Source: CAVUMR01 sp963742715
GTDB lineage: Bacteria; Actinomycetota; Actinomycetes; Mycobacteriales; Micromonosporaceae
Assembly (NCBI GenBank): GCA_963742715.1
Contig: CAVUMR010000002.1
Location: 1,860,001 to 1,924,000 of the forward strand
Direction: 5' to 3'
DNA: 64,000 nt
The notes under the pieces are model-generated. The model was not told the origin of the DNA and did no database searches. It saw only the letters and a program-made list of their open reading frames with translations. A program made the translations under genes and the position numbers. Below, piece after piece: positions 43,296 to 51,611 of this stretch. Each line of letters opens with the position of its first letter. Positions within the stretch are counted from its first letter, which is position 1.

Positions 43296-43547
43296 TCAGG
43301 AGCCTTCCTGCACCTCGAACACCTCGTCGGCCACCAGGCCGTGGGCTTCCTTGTGTACGGTCGACGCCGCGTCCGCGGACGGGGCCTCGACCAGGCAGAA
43401 GATCTTGCCGTGCTGCTCGTCCACCCAGTAGCGCAGATAGCGGACGTCGTACTTGGCCTGCGTCTGCAGGTCGGCCATGTGAGCCTTGGCCACGTCGCCG
43501 ACGCCTACCCCGCCAGCGATGGTGTGCACGTCCATGTACAGCGGCAT
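43296..43547 (-). CDS. DUF4242 family protein (SCO4226-like)
   Basis: 83-residue ferredoxin-like small protein. The start MPLYMDVHTIAGGVGVGDVA and the block YDVRYLRYWVDEQHGKIFCL, then VEAPSADAASTVHKEAHG match the DUF4242 family; its Streptomyces coelicolor member SCO4226 was characterised as a nickel-binding dimer. GGGAGG lies 6 bases before the ATG. It lies downstream of the large LuxR regulator on the same strand, separated by a 20-nt tandem array. Confidence 0.85.
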   Translation of the reverse strand: MPLYMDVHTIAGGVGVGDVAKAHMADLQTQAKYDVRYLRYWVDEQHGKIFCLVEAPSADAASTVHKEAHGLVADEVFEVQEGS

Positions 43548-43630
43548 TTCTTGCCTCCCGGTCGCGGAACTGTTGACTGACTCGACCGTATGGAGGACTG
43601 GCGGTCTCCCGGATCGGGAGCGGCTACCCA

Positions 43631-43749
43631 GGTTTCCCGGCCAGCTCCCCGAGTTTCCACGGCGCTCCCCGGGTTTCCGCGGCGCTCCCCGGGTTTCCGC
43701 GGCGCTCCCCGGGTTTCCGCGGCGCTCGCCGGGTTTCGGCCGCTCCCTA
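43631..43749. repeat. 20-nt tandem repeat (about 6 copies) abutting the LAL regulator stop codon
   Basis: Units of 20 bases tile 43631-43730, with two identical (43671-43710) and the others diverged. A shortened sixth unit (43731-43749) includes the TAG stop of the regulator (43747-43749, minus strand). The array fills the region between the regulator and the DUF4242 gene. Confidence 0.93.
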
Positions 43750-46482
43750 GGTGTCGGCGCTGACCAGGCCGAGGCGGGCCGCTTCGGTGGCCGCGGCGTT
43801 CCGGGTCGGTACGCCCAGCTTCGCGAGTACGGCGGACACGTGATGGTCGACGGTCTTCGCCGAGATGTACAGCTTCGCGGCTATCTCGGCGTTGGTCAGG
43901 CTCGCGCAGACCAGGTCGAGTACCTCGCGCTCCCGCCGGGTCAGTCCGAGCGGATGCGAGCGGGTCGCGGTACGAGGCCCGGCGGGAATCGACCGGATAC
44001 CGAGCTGGCGCATCTTCTGTCGGGTGATCCGCGCGGCAGCCTTGGCGCCTAATTCGGTGAAGATCGCCAGCGCGTCCCGGAGCGCCTCGTCCTGATCCGC
44101 GTCGACCAGCGCCATCGCGGCCTCGTACGAGCAACCCAGCTCGGACCAGCACCGCGCGGCACCGGCCCGGTCGCCGGCCAGCTCCAGCCGGTACGGCTCC
44201 GCGACCTCGCCAGCCGTCTCGCCGGTGGGCGCGGCACCGGCCCCGACCGCGCCGGTACGGCGCAGCCACACCGCGATCGCACCACGGGTCCACCGGTCGC
44301 ACCGCGCCGACAGCGCATCGGCGACGGTGGCCTCGTCCCGGGCACGAGCGACATCGCCGGCCAGCCAGTACGCCTCGGCCCGCGCCAGCCGACCGGGCGC
44401 GATCCACTGCGGCTCACCCGAGCCGTCCGCGATCGCCATCGCCTCGTCCAGACAGTCCCAGGCACCGGCCTCGTCCCGCCGCGCCCGGATCCGGCCGAGG
44501 CTCACCAGCGGGTTGAACCGGTTGATCGGAGACGCACCGGCGTACCGCACCAGGCTGGTGCTGAGCGCCACCGACTCGTCCCACCGCCCGGTCCTCTCCA
44601 GCGTGTTGGCGCGCTCGCCGCGCAGGCAGGTGGCGAACGTGGTGATGTCGTACTCGTCGCAGTACGCCACCCCGTCGGTGAAGTACGGCTCGCCCTCGGC
44701 GAAACGCTGCTGCGAGCAGTACACGTTGTACAGGTTCGAGTAGGCCCGGCCGGCCTGTTCGTGGAGTCGCCGCGAGGTCGCGACCTCCAGCGCTTCCCGC
44801 AGCGGGGCGAGCCACTCCCGACCGGAGCACGCGGCCGCGCATGCCTCGCTGTTGAGCGCGTCGCTGCGTACCTCCGGAAGGTCCAGCGCTTCGCCGATCG
44901 CCTGTGCCCGGCGGGCCAGGTCGATCGCCTCGTCGCACTCGGCGTCCAACATCCGCTGGGTGGCGAGATTGCTGTACGCCCAGGCCAACTCGACGCTCTG
45001 GCCGAGGGGTTCGAGAATCTCCAGCGCGCCTTCGGCCGTGGCGACCGCTTCGGCACCGCGGCACAGCCGCCACATCGTGCGGGACAGCCGGCGCATCGTG
45101 TCGCCCTCGTGCAGCCGGTCGCCGGCCTCCCGCCACAACACCAGGGCCTTCTCCCGCGCGTCGGCGGCGTCCTGCCACCGGTCCACCATCGAGGCCTCGT
45201 ACGCGAGCCCCTCGTACAGCCCGGCCACGACCGCGGGAGGTTCACCGGCGGCGTACCGCAGGGCCCGCTCGTACTGCGCCACCGCCTCCGGGTGCGAGGC
45301 CAGTTCGGTCGCCTGCCGCGCCGCGCGTACGCCGTGGAGCAGCACCGCCGGGCCGTCTCCGGCCGCGTCCGCGTGGAAGGCCAGTACGGCGTCGTCGTCA
45401 CAGCCGAGCGAGCGGTACGCGTCGAGAATCCGGGCGTGGATGCCGCCCCGGCGGTGCGCGCTGATGGCCTGCTCCACCGCGAGCCGGCCGATCTCGTGCC
45501 GGAACCGCAGCCAGCCACCGTCGCCGACGAGCAGCCCGGACGCGAGCAGCTCGTCCACCGCCTCGATCAGGCACTCGGTGACCGACTCCAGCAGCCGCAG
45601 CTCGATCCGGGTACCGATCAGCGCGGCGACCTCCACGAGCTCCCGGGCGTCCACGCTCAGCCGGGCGACCCGCGCGAGTACCGCGTCACGCGCCGACGGT
45701 GGCACCTCGGCGGTACCGGCCTGCAGCACCTCGGTCACGTAGAACGGATTGCCGCTGGTCAACCGGTACAACTCGGTCGCTTCGATCGTGGTGCCGGCGG
45801 CGAGGGTCCGGACCGCGGCGGCCGACAACGGCGCGAGGCCGATCCGCCTGGTGGCCCGTTGGGTGGCGAGTTCGCCGAGCGCGAGCCGGAGCGGGTCGGT
45901 CGCGGTCAGGCCGTCGTCGCGATAGGTCACGATGAGCAGCACCGCGGCGTCGCGGAGCCGCCGGCCGAGGAACCGGAGCAGGTCGACCGTCGCCTCGTCC
46001 GCCCAGTGCACGTCCTCGATCACCGCGATGGTCAGCGTCTCCGGCTCGCTGAGCTGGCGCAGCAGCGCGCCGAACAGCTCCTCCCGGGCGCCGCCGGCCC
46101 GACACAGGTCCAGCAGCTCGCCGCCGAGCTGACCCGCGAGGTCGAACAACGGGCCGAGCGGGCGCGGCGTGAACAGGCCGTCGCAGGCGCCCCAGAACCA
46201 CCGGACCGCGACCCCCGCGCCGGCCGAGGATGGCGGCCGCTCCCGCTCAACCGACGGCGCCCGCTCCCCCGACGGCGTCCGTTCAGCCGACGGCGCCCGC
46301 TCCGCCGACGGCGCCCGCTCAGCCGACGGCACCCGGTGGGTGCCCTGGAAGGACTCGACCAGCGCCGACTTGCCGACGCCCGCCTCCCCGGAGACGAGCA
46401 CCAGGCGCCCACCACCGAGCCGCGCCTCCTGGGCGTACTCGGCGAGCGAGGCCAGTGCGGAATCGCGCTCCAGCAGCGGCAT
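43747..46482 (-). CDS. LAL-type (large ATP-binding) LuxR family regulator
   Basis: About 911 residues. N-terminal STAND ATPase: Walker A VSGEAGVGKSALVE (about 31-44), Walker B LTIAVIEDVHWAD; a TPR-like helical middle (about 350-800); and a C-terminal LuxR HTH with GLTRREREVLDLVCASLTNA and EIAAKLYISAKTVDHHVSAVL. It probably integrates an ATP-dependent signal to activate transcription. A Ser-Ala-Glu-Arg-Ala-Pro repeat is inserted about 10 residues after the P-loop. ATG 46482 is taken; GTG 46488 is two codons earlier. Confidence 0.88.
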   Translation of the reverse strand: MPLLERDSALASLAEYAQEARLGGGRLVLVSGEAGVGKSALVESFQGTHRVPSAERAPSAERAPSAERTPSGERAPSVERERPPSSAGAGVAVRWFWGACDGLFTPRPLGPLFDLAGQLGGELLDLCRAGGAREELFGALLRQLSEPETLTIAVIEDVHWADEATVDLLRFLGRRLRDAAVLLIVTYRDDGLTATDPLRLALGELATQRATRRIGLAPLSAAAVRTLAAGTTIEATELYRLTSGNPFYVTEVLQAGTAEVPPSARDAVLARVARLSVDARELVEVAALIGTRIELRLLESVTECLIEAVDELLASGLLVGDGGWLRFRHEIGRLAVEQAISAHRRGGIHARILDAYRSLGCDDDAVLAFHADAAGDGPAVLLHGVRAARQATELASHPEAVAQYERALRYAAGEPPAVVAGLYEGLAYEASMVDRWQDAADAREKALVLWREAGDRLHEGDTMRRLSRTMWRLCRGAEAVATAEGALEILEPLGQSVELAWAYSNLATQRMLDAECDEAIDLARRAQAIGEALDLPEVRSDALNSEACAAACSGREWLAPLREALEVATSRRLHEQAGRAYSNLYNVYCSQQRFAEGEPYFTDGVAYCDEYDITTFATCLRGERANTLERTGRWDESVALSTSLVRYAGASPINRFNPLVSLGRIRARRDEAGAWDCLDEAMAIADGSGEPQWIAPGRLARAEAYWLAGDVARARDEATVADALSARCDRWTRGAIAVWLRRTGAVGAGAAPTGETAGEVAEPYRLELAGDRAGAARCWSELGCSYEAAMALVDADQDEALRDALAIFTELGAKAAARITRQKMRQLGIRSIPAGPRTATRSHPLGLTRREREVLDLVCASLTNAEIAAKLYISAKTVDHHVSAVLAKLGVPTRNAAATEAARLGLVSADT
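46245..46334 (-). repeat. 5 x 18-nt tandem repeat after the P-loop of the LAL regulator
   Basis: Five 18-nt units encode SAERAP/SGERAP/SVERER-type hexads in the ATPase domain, between the P-loop helix and the next strand. Unit differences are mostly single substitutions. Confidence 0.92.
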
Positions 46483-46783
46483 GCCCACAGTGTCCGCCGC
46501 CCCTGACCTGGGCCACCATCGCGAAACCGACTGATCCGCACGGCTGTCCGACCCGGCCTTCCGGTCACGAGCCGGGCACTATCCGGACATTCCGCCACCC
46601 TGCCCCCGGCGCCGTCCCGACGGGCGGGGCCAGGGCCGTGGCCGTGGTCGAGACCGGGACCAGGACCGGGGCCGTGGTCGGCGTCGGGCCGGCCGAGGTC
46701 ACACTCCCCAGCGGCGGGCCGTCATAGCCTACGAAGTACGCCTGCGTCGCTACCGGACCTCGACCGCTCTGTGGAGGAGCCCC

Positions 46784-47563
46784 ATGACCTCGCCGCTCCT
46801 GGTCACCGGCGGCACCGGCACCCTCGGACGCCTCGTCGTTGCCCGGCTCCGCGACGCCGGTCGGGACGTACGGGTGCTGAGCCGGCGCCCGCGACCGGCC
46901 GTCGACGGCGTGCGGCTCCTGACCGGCGACCTGGTCACCGGCGAGGGGCTCGGACCCGCGGTGGAGGACGTCGCGACCATCGTGCACTGCGCGACCGACC
47001 GGCGCGGCGACCCGGACGCGGCCCGCAACCTGATCCGGGCGGCCGGGTCGGGCAACCCGCACCTGGTGTACATCTCGATCGTCGGCGTGGATCGCATCCC
47101 GTTCTTCTACTACCGGTCCAAACTGGCCACCGAGCGGGTGGTGGCCGAGTCCGGCCTGCCGTGGACGATCCTGCGTACCACCCAGTTCCACGACCTCATC
47201 CTGGCGGCGGCCCGGCAATTGACGAAGCTGCCGGTGGTGCCGGTCCCGGCCGGCTTCCGGTTCCAACCGGTCGACGCGGACGCGGTGGCGGCCCGGCTCG
47301 TCGAGCTCGCCCTGGGCGATCCGGCCGGCCGCGTCGAGGACCTGGGCGGACCACGGGTGTACGGCGCGGCCGAGCTGATCCGCGGTTACCTGCGTGCCGC
47401 GGGTCGACGCCGCGCGATCGTGCCGGTACGGCTACCGGGCCGGACCCCGCGCGCGTTCCGGGCCGGCTACAACCTGGTACCCGAGCACCTGGTGGGACGT
47501 AGCTGGGAGGACTTCCTCTCCGCTCGGTTCGAGCCGTCCTCCCGGACGCGCCTCCCGGAGTAG
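46784..47563 (+). CDS. NmrA-like NAD(P)-binding SDR family protein
   Basis: 259-residue atypical short-chain reductase. The dinucleotide-binding loop VTGGTGTLGRLVVARL is at residues 7-22; GVDRIPFFYYRSKLATERVV has the Tyr-x3-Lys-like pair and LPWTILRTTQFHDLI matches NmrA/SDR-a5-type proteins. Whether it is an enzyme or redox sensor is unclear. GGAGGAG lies 4-5 bases before the ATG. The preceding 295-nt gap holds only a G/A-rich imperfect repeat (GACCGGGACCAGGACCGGGG). Confidence 0.87.
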   Translation: MTSPLLVTGGTGTLGRLVVARLRDAGRDVRVLSRRPRPAVDGVRLLTGDLVTGEGLGPAVEDVATIVHCATDRRGDPDAARNLIRAAGSGNPHLVYISIVGVDRIPFFYYRSKLATERVVAESGLPWTILRTTQFHDLILAAARQLTKLPVVPVPAGFRFQPVDADAVAARLVELALGDPAGRVEDLGGPRVYGAAELIRGYLRAAGRRRAIVPVRLPGRTPRAFRAGYNLVPEHLVGRSWEDFLSARFEPSSRTRLPE

Positions 47564-47568
47564 GCGGC

Positions 47569-48189
47569 TCAGTTCAGCAGTCCGCGGGCCAGCGCGGTGG
47601 TGACCGCGGCGGTCCGGTCGGACACGTCGAGCTTGTTGAACGCGCGGAGCAGGTGCGTCTTGACCGTCGTCTCGGAGATGAACAGCGCCCTACCGATCTC
47701 GGCGTTGGTCATGCCGCGCGCGACCAGGGCGAGCACCTCGAGCTCCCGGGCCGACAGGGACGGTCGGGCCGGCGCCCGTACCTGCTGGACGAGCCGGGTC
47801 GCCACCGATGGCGCGAGCACGGTCTCGCCGCGGGCGGCCGCCCGTACCGCTCCGGCGAGTTCGGCGCGACTGGCGTCCTTGAGCAGGTAGCCGGAGGCAC
47901 CCGCCTCGACCGCGCGGAGGATGTCGGTGTCCGACTCGTACGTGGTGAGCACGACGACACGGCAGCTCGGGGTACCGGCCAGGATCCGCTCGATCGTGCC
48001 CACCCCGTCCAGGCCCGGCATCCGCAGGTCGCACAGGACGATGTCGGGGCCGGTCGCGGCCACCAGTACGACCGCCTCCTCGCCGGAGGAAGCCTCGCCG
48101 ATCACGGAAAGATCCGGTTCGGATTCGAGCATGGCGCGCAGGCCCTGGCGTACCACCGGATGGTCGTCGACGAGCAGGACGCTGATCAC
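47569..48189 (-). CDS. NarL/FixJ family response regulator
   Basis: 206 residues. Receiver domain 1-120: VISVLLVDDHPVVRQGLRAM start, phosphoacceptor Asp in DIVLCDLRMPGLDG (about residue 53), Thr in VVVLTTYESD and the Lys in GYLLKDASR. LuxR HTH about 140-200: LSARELEVLALVARGMTNAE, then IGRALFISETTVKTH. GTG start overlaps the kinase stop (GTGA). Last gene of the ABC transporter/two-component operon, which it probably regulates. Confidence 0.93.
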   Translation of the reverse strand: MISVLLVDDHPVVRQGLRAMLESEPDLSVIGEASSGEEAVVLVAATGPDIVLCDLRMPGLDGVGTIERILAGTPSCRVVVLTTYESDTDILRAVEAGASGYLLKDASRAELAGAVRAAARGETVLAPSVATRLVQQVRAPARPSLSARELEVLALVARGMTNAEIGRALFISETTVKTHLLRAFNKLDVSDRTAAVTTALARGLLN

Positions 48190-49565
48190 CGGGGCACCTC
48201 GAGTTCGATCGTCGTACCGGATGAGATGTCGCTGCGTACGGTCAGCAAGCCGTGTACCTGTTCGGCGCGGGCGCGCATGCCCCGCAACCCGAACCCGTCC
48301 CCCGACCCGTCGCGATCGAAGCCGTGGCCGTCGTCGTGGACGACCAGTCGTACCGCGTCGTCCCGGTATTCCAGCCGTACCGCCACCCGGCTCGCCCCGG
48401 AGTGCCGGCGCGCGTTGGTCAACGCCTCCTGGGTCGCCCGCAGTACGACGACCTCCACGGCGGTCGGCAGCGCGACCGGATCGCCCACGATCCGGCAGCC
48501 CACCGCGATCGGCGTCTCCTCGCCGAGCCGGTCGACCTGTCGTCGTACCGCCTGGGCCAGCGAGCCCGAGCCGAGCGCGGCCGGGGCGAGCGCGTCGATC
48601 AGCGTGCGTGATTCGGCCAGGTTCTCCCGGGCGGTACGGACCGCCAGCGCGAGATGCCCACGGGCCCGCTCCCGGTCCCGGTCCAGCCCCGCGTCGGCCG
48701 CCTCCAGCAACGTGATGATGCTGGTGAAGCCCTGGGCGAGCGTGTCGTGGATCTCCCCGGCCAGCCGGGACCGCTCCATCGAGACACCGGCCTCGTGCGA
48801 GAGCCTGGCTACCTCGGCCCGGCTCCGCTCCAGCTCCTCGATCAGCTCGGCCCGTTGCAGGCTCTGCCGTACCACCACGTCGAACCAGGCGCCGAGCGCG
48901 ACCGAGAACGCGATCGCGGCGACCGTGATCGGTACGAAGTGGTCCCGTACGTGGTCGCTGAATCCCTCCCGCTGCAGCGCCACGACCAGCGGCCCGAGGT
49001 TGGCGATGACCACCGCGACCAGCGCGAACCGGAGCGGTTGCAGCAGGAAGACCAGCGGGCAGATCGCGAAGAGCAGGAAGCCGAAACTCGACGAGCCCAC
49101 CAGCCCGAGCAGGAACAGCGCGAGCAGCGCGACGACGAACCCCCAGGTCCGCCGGCCGCCGCTTCCCTGGTGCCACGCGGCCGCTCCGCCAGCTCCCTCG
49201 CCGGTCCCGCCCTCGCTCTCAGCCGCCCCGCGCGGGTGGCGTTGCAGGGCCCGGAGCGCCTGCGCGCGCACCAGCCCGCGGCCGACCCGCGCGTACAGCA
49301 GGGCCATCGCGGCGAGCGCGGCATAGGCGAGCAGCCGGTGCGCGGCGTCCAGGTCGGTGCTGACCGCCACCGCGACCGCCACCACCCCGGCGGTCACGCC
49401 GCAGTACAGGTCGCCCGGCCGGAGCCACGGACTGCCGGCCGCCGGCGCGACGCCATCTATCGAGGCGCCCGCCGGTGGGCCGCCGTCGTCCACCGGCGGG
49501 CCGCCCCCGTCGGGCACCGGCGGGCTCAGCCGGCCCGCCGGGTCCACCGGAACGTCACCAGACAC
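48186..49565 (-). CDS. Sensor histidine kinase (NarL-partner type, HisKA_3)
   Basis: About 459 residues. Roughly 50 Pro/Gly-rich residues, a region with five to six membrane segments (about 55-215), then HisKA_3 with the phosphorylated His in RSRLAGEIHDTLAQGFTSII, and an HATPase domain with ATQEALTNARRHSGAS, DDGHGFD and GFGLRGMRARAE. GTG 49565 overlaps the permease by 40 bases; GTG 49547 is an alternative. The signal is unknown; antibiotic or cell-envelope stress is usual for ABC-2-linked systems, but this is inference. Confidence 0.87.
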   Translation of the reverse strand: MSGDVPVDPAGRLSPPVPDGGGPPVDDGGPPAGASIDGVAPAAGSPWLRPGDLYCGVTAGVVAVAVAVSTDLDAAHRLLAYAALAAMALLYARVGRGLVRAQALRALQRHPRGAAESEGGTGEGAGGAAAWHQGSGGRRTWGFVVALLALFLLGLVGSSSFGFLLFAICPLVFLLQPLRFALVAVVIANLGPLVVALQREGFSDHVRDHFVPITVAAIAFSVALGAWFDVVVRQSLQRAELIEELERSRAEVARLSHEAGVSMERSRLAGEIHDTLAQGFTSIITLLEAADAGLDRDRERARGHLALAVRTARENLAESRTLIDALAPAALGSGSLAQAVRRQVDRLGEETPIAVGCRIVGDPVALPTAVEVVVLRATQEALTNARRHSGASRVAVRLEYRDDAVRLVVHDDGHGFDRDGSGDGFGLRGMRARAEQVHGLLTVRSDISSGTTIELEVPR

Positions 49566-50452
49566 AGCGCCAATCCGATCACACACCAGCCGGCCAGGAT
49601 GAGGGCGATCCGACCGTGCTCCCAGGCTCCGGCCGCCTCGTAGGTCGCCATCCGGTCCGACAGGAACACCGACCGGAAGCCCTGGCCCATCCATTTGACC
49701 GGCAGGAACGACGAGATGGTGACCATCCAGTCGGGCAGCATCGTGATCGGGTGGATGAAGATCCCGGACATGAACTGCAGCGCCACCACCGGCACGTTGA
49801 GGATCGCCCCGGCACTGCGGGCGGAGGTGATCAACGAACTGGCCGCGACCCCGAGCAGCGTGCAGGCCACCACGGACAGCACCAGCAGCCAGCCGAAGGT
49901 GAACCAGCGCCCCAGCTCGGTCGGCAGCGGCTGGTCGAACACCACGAAACCGACCCCGAGCAGCAGTACGACCTCGCCGACGGTCGCCGTCGCGACCAGG
50001 ATCAGCTTTCCGATGAAGTACGCGACGGGGCTGAACGGCATGCCGCGCAGCCGCTTGAGCGTGCCGTCGGCGCGGTCGACCGCGAGCCCCATGCCCATCG
50101 TGATGAACGCGGTGGACACGATCCCGTACGCGATCATGCTCGCCGAGAACACCTTGCTGGCGGAGACACCGGGGTGCTGGTACGCGTCGTCGAAGATCGA
50201 GCCGAGCAGGACCAGCAGCAGCGCCGGGAACGTGAAGGTGAAGATCACCGCTTCTTTGGTACGGAAGAATTGGCGCACTTCCACCGAACCCCGGGCGACG
50301 CCGAGCCGCAGTACGGACGGCATGCCCGGCCGTTCGGTGCGGGCGAACGGTCCACGCGCGCCGGTCGTCGCGGTTCCCCGGTCGGCGGTTGCCTGGTTAG
50401 CGGTCCCCCGGTCGGCGGTTGCCTGGTTAGCGGTTCCCTGGTGCGCGGTCAT
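49526..50452 (-). CDS. ABC-2 type transporter permease
   Basis: 308 residues with six membrane segments. The cytosolic start carries a TANQATADRG decad repeat and is followed by EVRQFFRTKEAVIFTFTFPA, FITMGMGLAVDRADGTLKRL and the ABC-2 signature-like LRGMPFSPVAYFIGKLI and VKWMGQGFRSVFL. ATG overlaps the ATPase stop (ATGA). It forms the membrane half of an efflux system with the upstream ATPase. Confidence 0.92.
   Translation of the reverse strand: MTAHQGTANQATADRGTANQATADRGTATTGARGPFARTERPGMPSVLRLGVARGSVEVRQFFRTKEAVIFTFTFPALLLVLLGSIFDDAYQHPGVSASKVFSASMIAYGIVSTAFITMGMGLAVDRADGTLKRLRGMPFSPVAYFIGKLILVATATVGEVVLLLGVGFVVFDQPLPTELGRWFTFGWLLVLSVVACTLLGVAASSLITSARSAGAILNVPVVALQFMSGIFIHPITMLPDWMVTISSFLPVKWMGQGFRSVFLSDRMATYEAAGAWEHGRIALILAGWCVIGLALCLVTFRWTRRAG
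50371..50430 (-). repeat. 2 x 30-nt tandem repeat at the permease N-terminus
   Basis: Two nearly identical 30-nt copies, plus a diverged partial third (50431-50450), encode TANQATADRG decads right after the permease start, next to the overlapping ATPase stop codon. Confidence 0.9.
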
Positions 50453-51285
50453 CGCAGTTCTCCGATCAGGTCGAGATAGACGTCTTCCAAGCGGGGCCGG
50501 GTGACGGTCAACCCGGTGACGCGGATGCCGGCCGCGGTGAACCGCGAGATCAGCTCCTGCGGGTCATCGGTCAGCTCGGTGTGCGGGCCGCTGTCGTCGG
50601 TCCAGCTCACGGTGGGCTGGGACGTGGCGCGGCCGCCGAGAGTGGCGGGCGTCCCCTCGGCGACGATGCGACCGCTCGCGATCACGGCGAGCCGGTCGGC
50701 CAGTTCCTCGGCTTCGTCCAGGTAGTGCGTGGTCAGCAGGATGCTGGTGCCCTCGTTGGCGAGCAGCCGGATCAGATCCCAGAACTGCCGGCGCGCCTCC
50801 GGGTCGAAGCCGGTGGTCGGCTCGTCCAGGAAGAGCAGCTCCGGCCGGCCGACCACGCCGAGCGCCACGTCGAGCCGCCGGCGCTGCCCGCCGGACAGCG
50901 CGCGTACCCGTGCGCCGGCCTTGTCGGTGAGCCCGACCAGGTCGATCACCTCGTCCGCCGGCCGTGGCCGGGGGAAGTAGCGGGCGAAGTGCCGGACCGT
51001 CTCGGCGACGGTCAGCTCGGCCGCGTCGTTCGCGGTCTGCAGCACGATCCCGATCCGGGACCGCCACTCCCGACCGGCCCGGGCCGGATCGGCGCCGAGC
51101 ACCGACACCGCGCCGGCGTCGCGGTCCCGGTGGCCCTCCAGGATCTCGACCGTGGTGGTCTTGCCGGCGCCGTTCGGGCCGAGCAGCGCGAACACCTCAC
51201 CGGCGGCGACCGTCAACTGGATGCCGTTCACGGCTGGTCGCCCGCCGTAGCTTTTGCGTAGTCCGTGTACCTCGATTGTGTTCAT
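50449..51285 (-). CDS. ABC transporter ATP-binding protein (DrrA-like)
   Basis: 278 residues. Walker A LLGPNGAGKTTTVEIL (about 34-49), Q-loop IVLQTAND, signature LSGGQRRRLDVALGV, Walker B LLFLDEPTTGFDPEARR and the switch His in LLTTHYLDEAEELADRL. A C-terminal domain of about 60 residues follows (DRR-type). First gene of the overlapping ATPase-permease-kinase-regulator operon; its start has no long leader. Confidence 0.94.
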   Translation of the reverse strand: MNTIEVHGLRKSYGGRPAVNGIQLTVAAGEVFALLGPNGAGKTTTVEILEGHRDRDAGAVSVLGADPARAGREWRSRIGIVLQTANDAAELTVAETVRHFARYFPRPRPADEVIDLVGLTDKAGARVRALSGGQRRRLDVALGVVGRPELLFLDEPTTGFDPEARRQFWDLIRLLANEGTSILLTTHYLDEAEELADRLAVIASGRIVAEGTPATLGGRATSQPTVSWTDDSGPHTELTDDPQELISRFTAAGIRVTGLTVTRPRLEDVYLDLIGELR

Positions 51286-51292
51286 GCGCTGA

Positions 51293-51460
51293 TCGTCGCC
51301 ACCGGGGGCGGGTGCCCGGGACGATCACGCGGTCGACAGCGCTGTCCTCCGATCGGTGGACACCCGCGGCGTGGTCGGCGTCAGCCTGGAAGGCGCCGCC
51401 CCATCGGCCAACGGCATCGCCCACGGCACCTGGCTCCGGGTGCTGCGCGCAACCTGGTGA
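51293..51460 (+). pseudogene. Probable 3' remnant of a lost gene
   Basis: Between a TGA at 51290 and a TGA stop at 51458-51460 a 55-codon plus-strand frame has almost uniformly G/C third positions and protein-like sequence, including GVVGVSLEGAAPSANGIAHG and TWLRVLRATW at its end. It has no start with a ribosome site and no recognised family. The rest of the 326-nt gap 51286-51611 holds a 17-nt tandem array and the start region of the next MFS gene. It may be the tail of a gene cut off when the ABC operon arrived. Confidence 0.4.
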
Positions 51461-51484
51461 CCGCCGCGGTCCCGGGGCGACGGC

Positions 51485-51569
51485 GTGACCAGGCAGGATT
51501 CGTGACTAGGCAGGATTCGTGACTAGGCAGGATTCGTGACTAGGCAGGATTCGTGACTAGGCAGGATTA
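51485..51569. repeat. 5 x 17-nt tandem repeat, intergenic
   Basis: gtgactaggcaggattc is repeated five times (first and last copies differ by one base each). It begins 25 bases after the stop of the gene remnant and ends 42 bases before the next MFS gene. Confidence 0.95.
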
Positions 51570-51611
51570 CTGAGTGAACCGGGCACCCTGCGACCGGTAG
51601 CTTCGCTTCAC

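Noticed and set aside
44761..46506. 581-codon plus-strand frame opposite the LAL regulator
   Set aside because: Antisense shadow with biased Arg/Gln/Val composition; the minus-strand gene has P-loop and LuxR HTH motifs.
46489..46783. Possible small gene in the 295-nt gap before the NmrA-like gene
   Set aside because: Frames here lack a ribosome site, are rich in Arg/Pro and contain the imperfect GACCGG repeat; more likely promoter and leader DNA.
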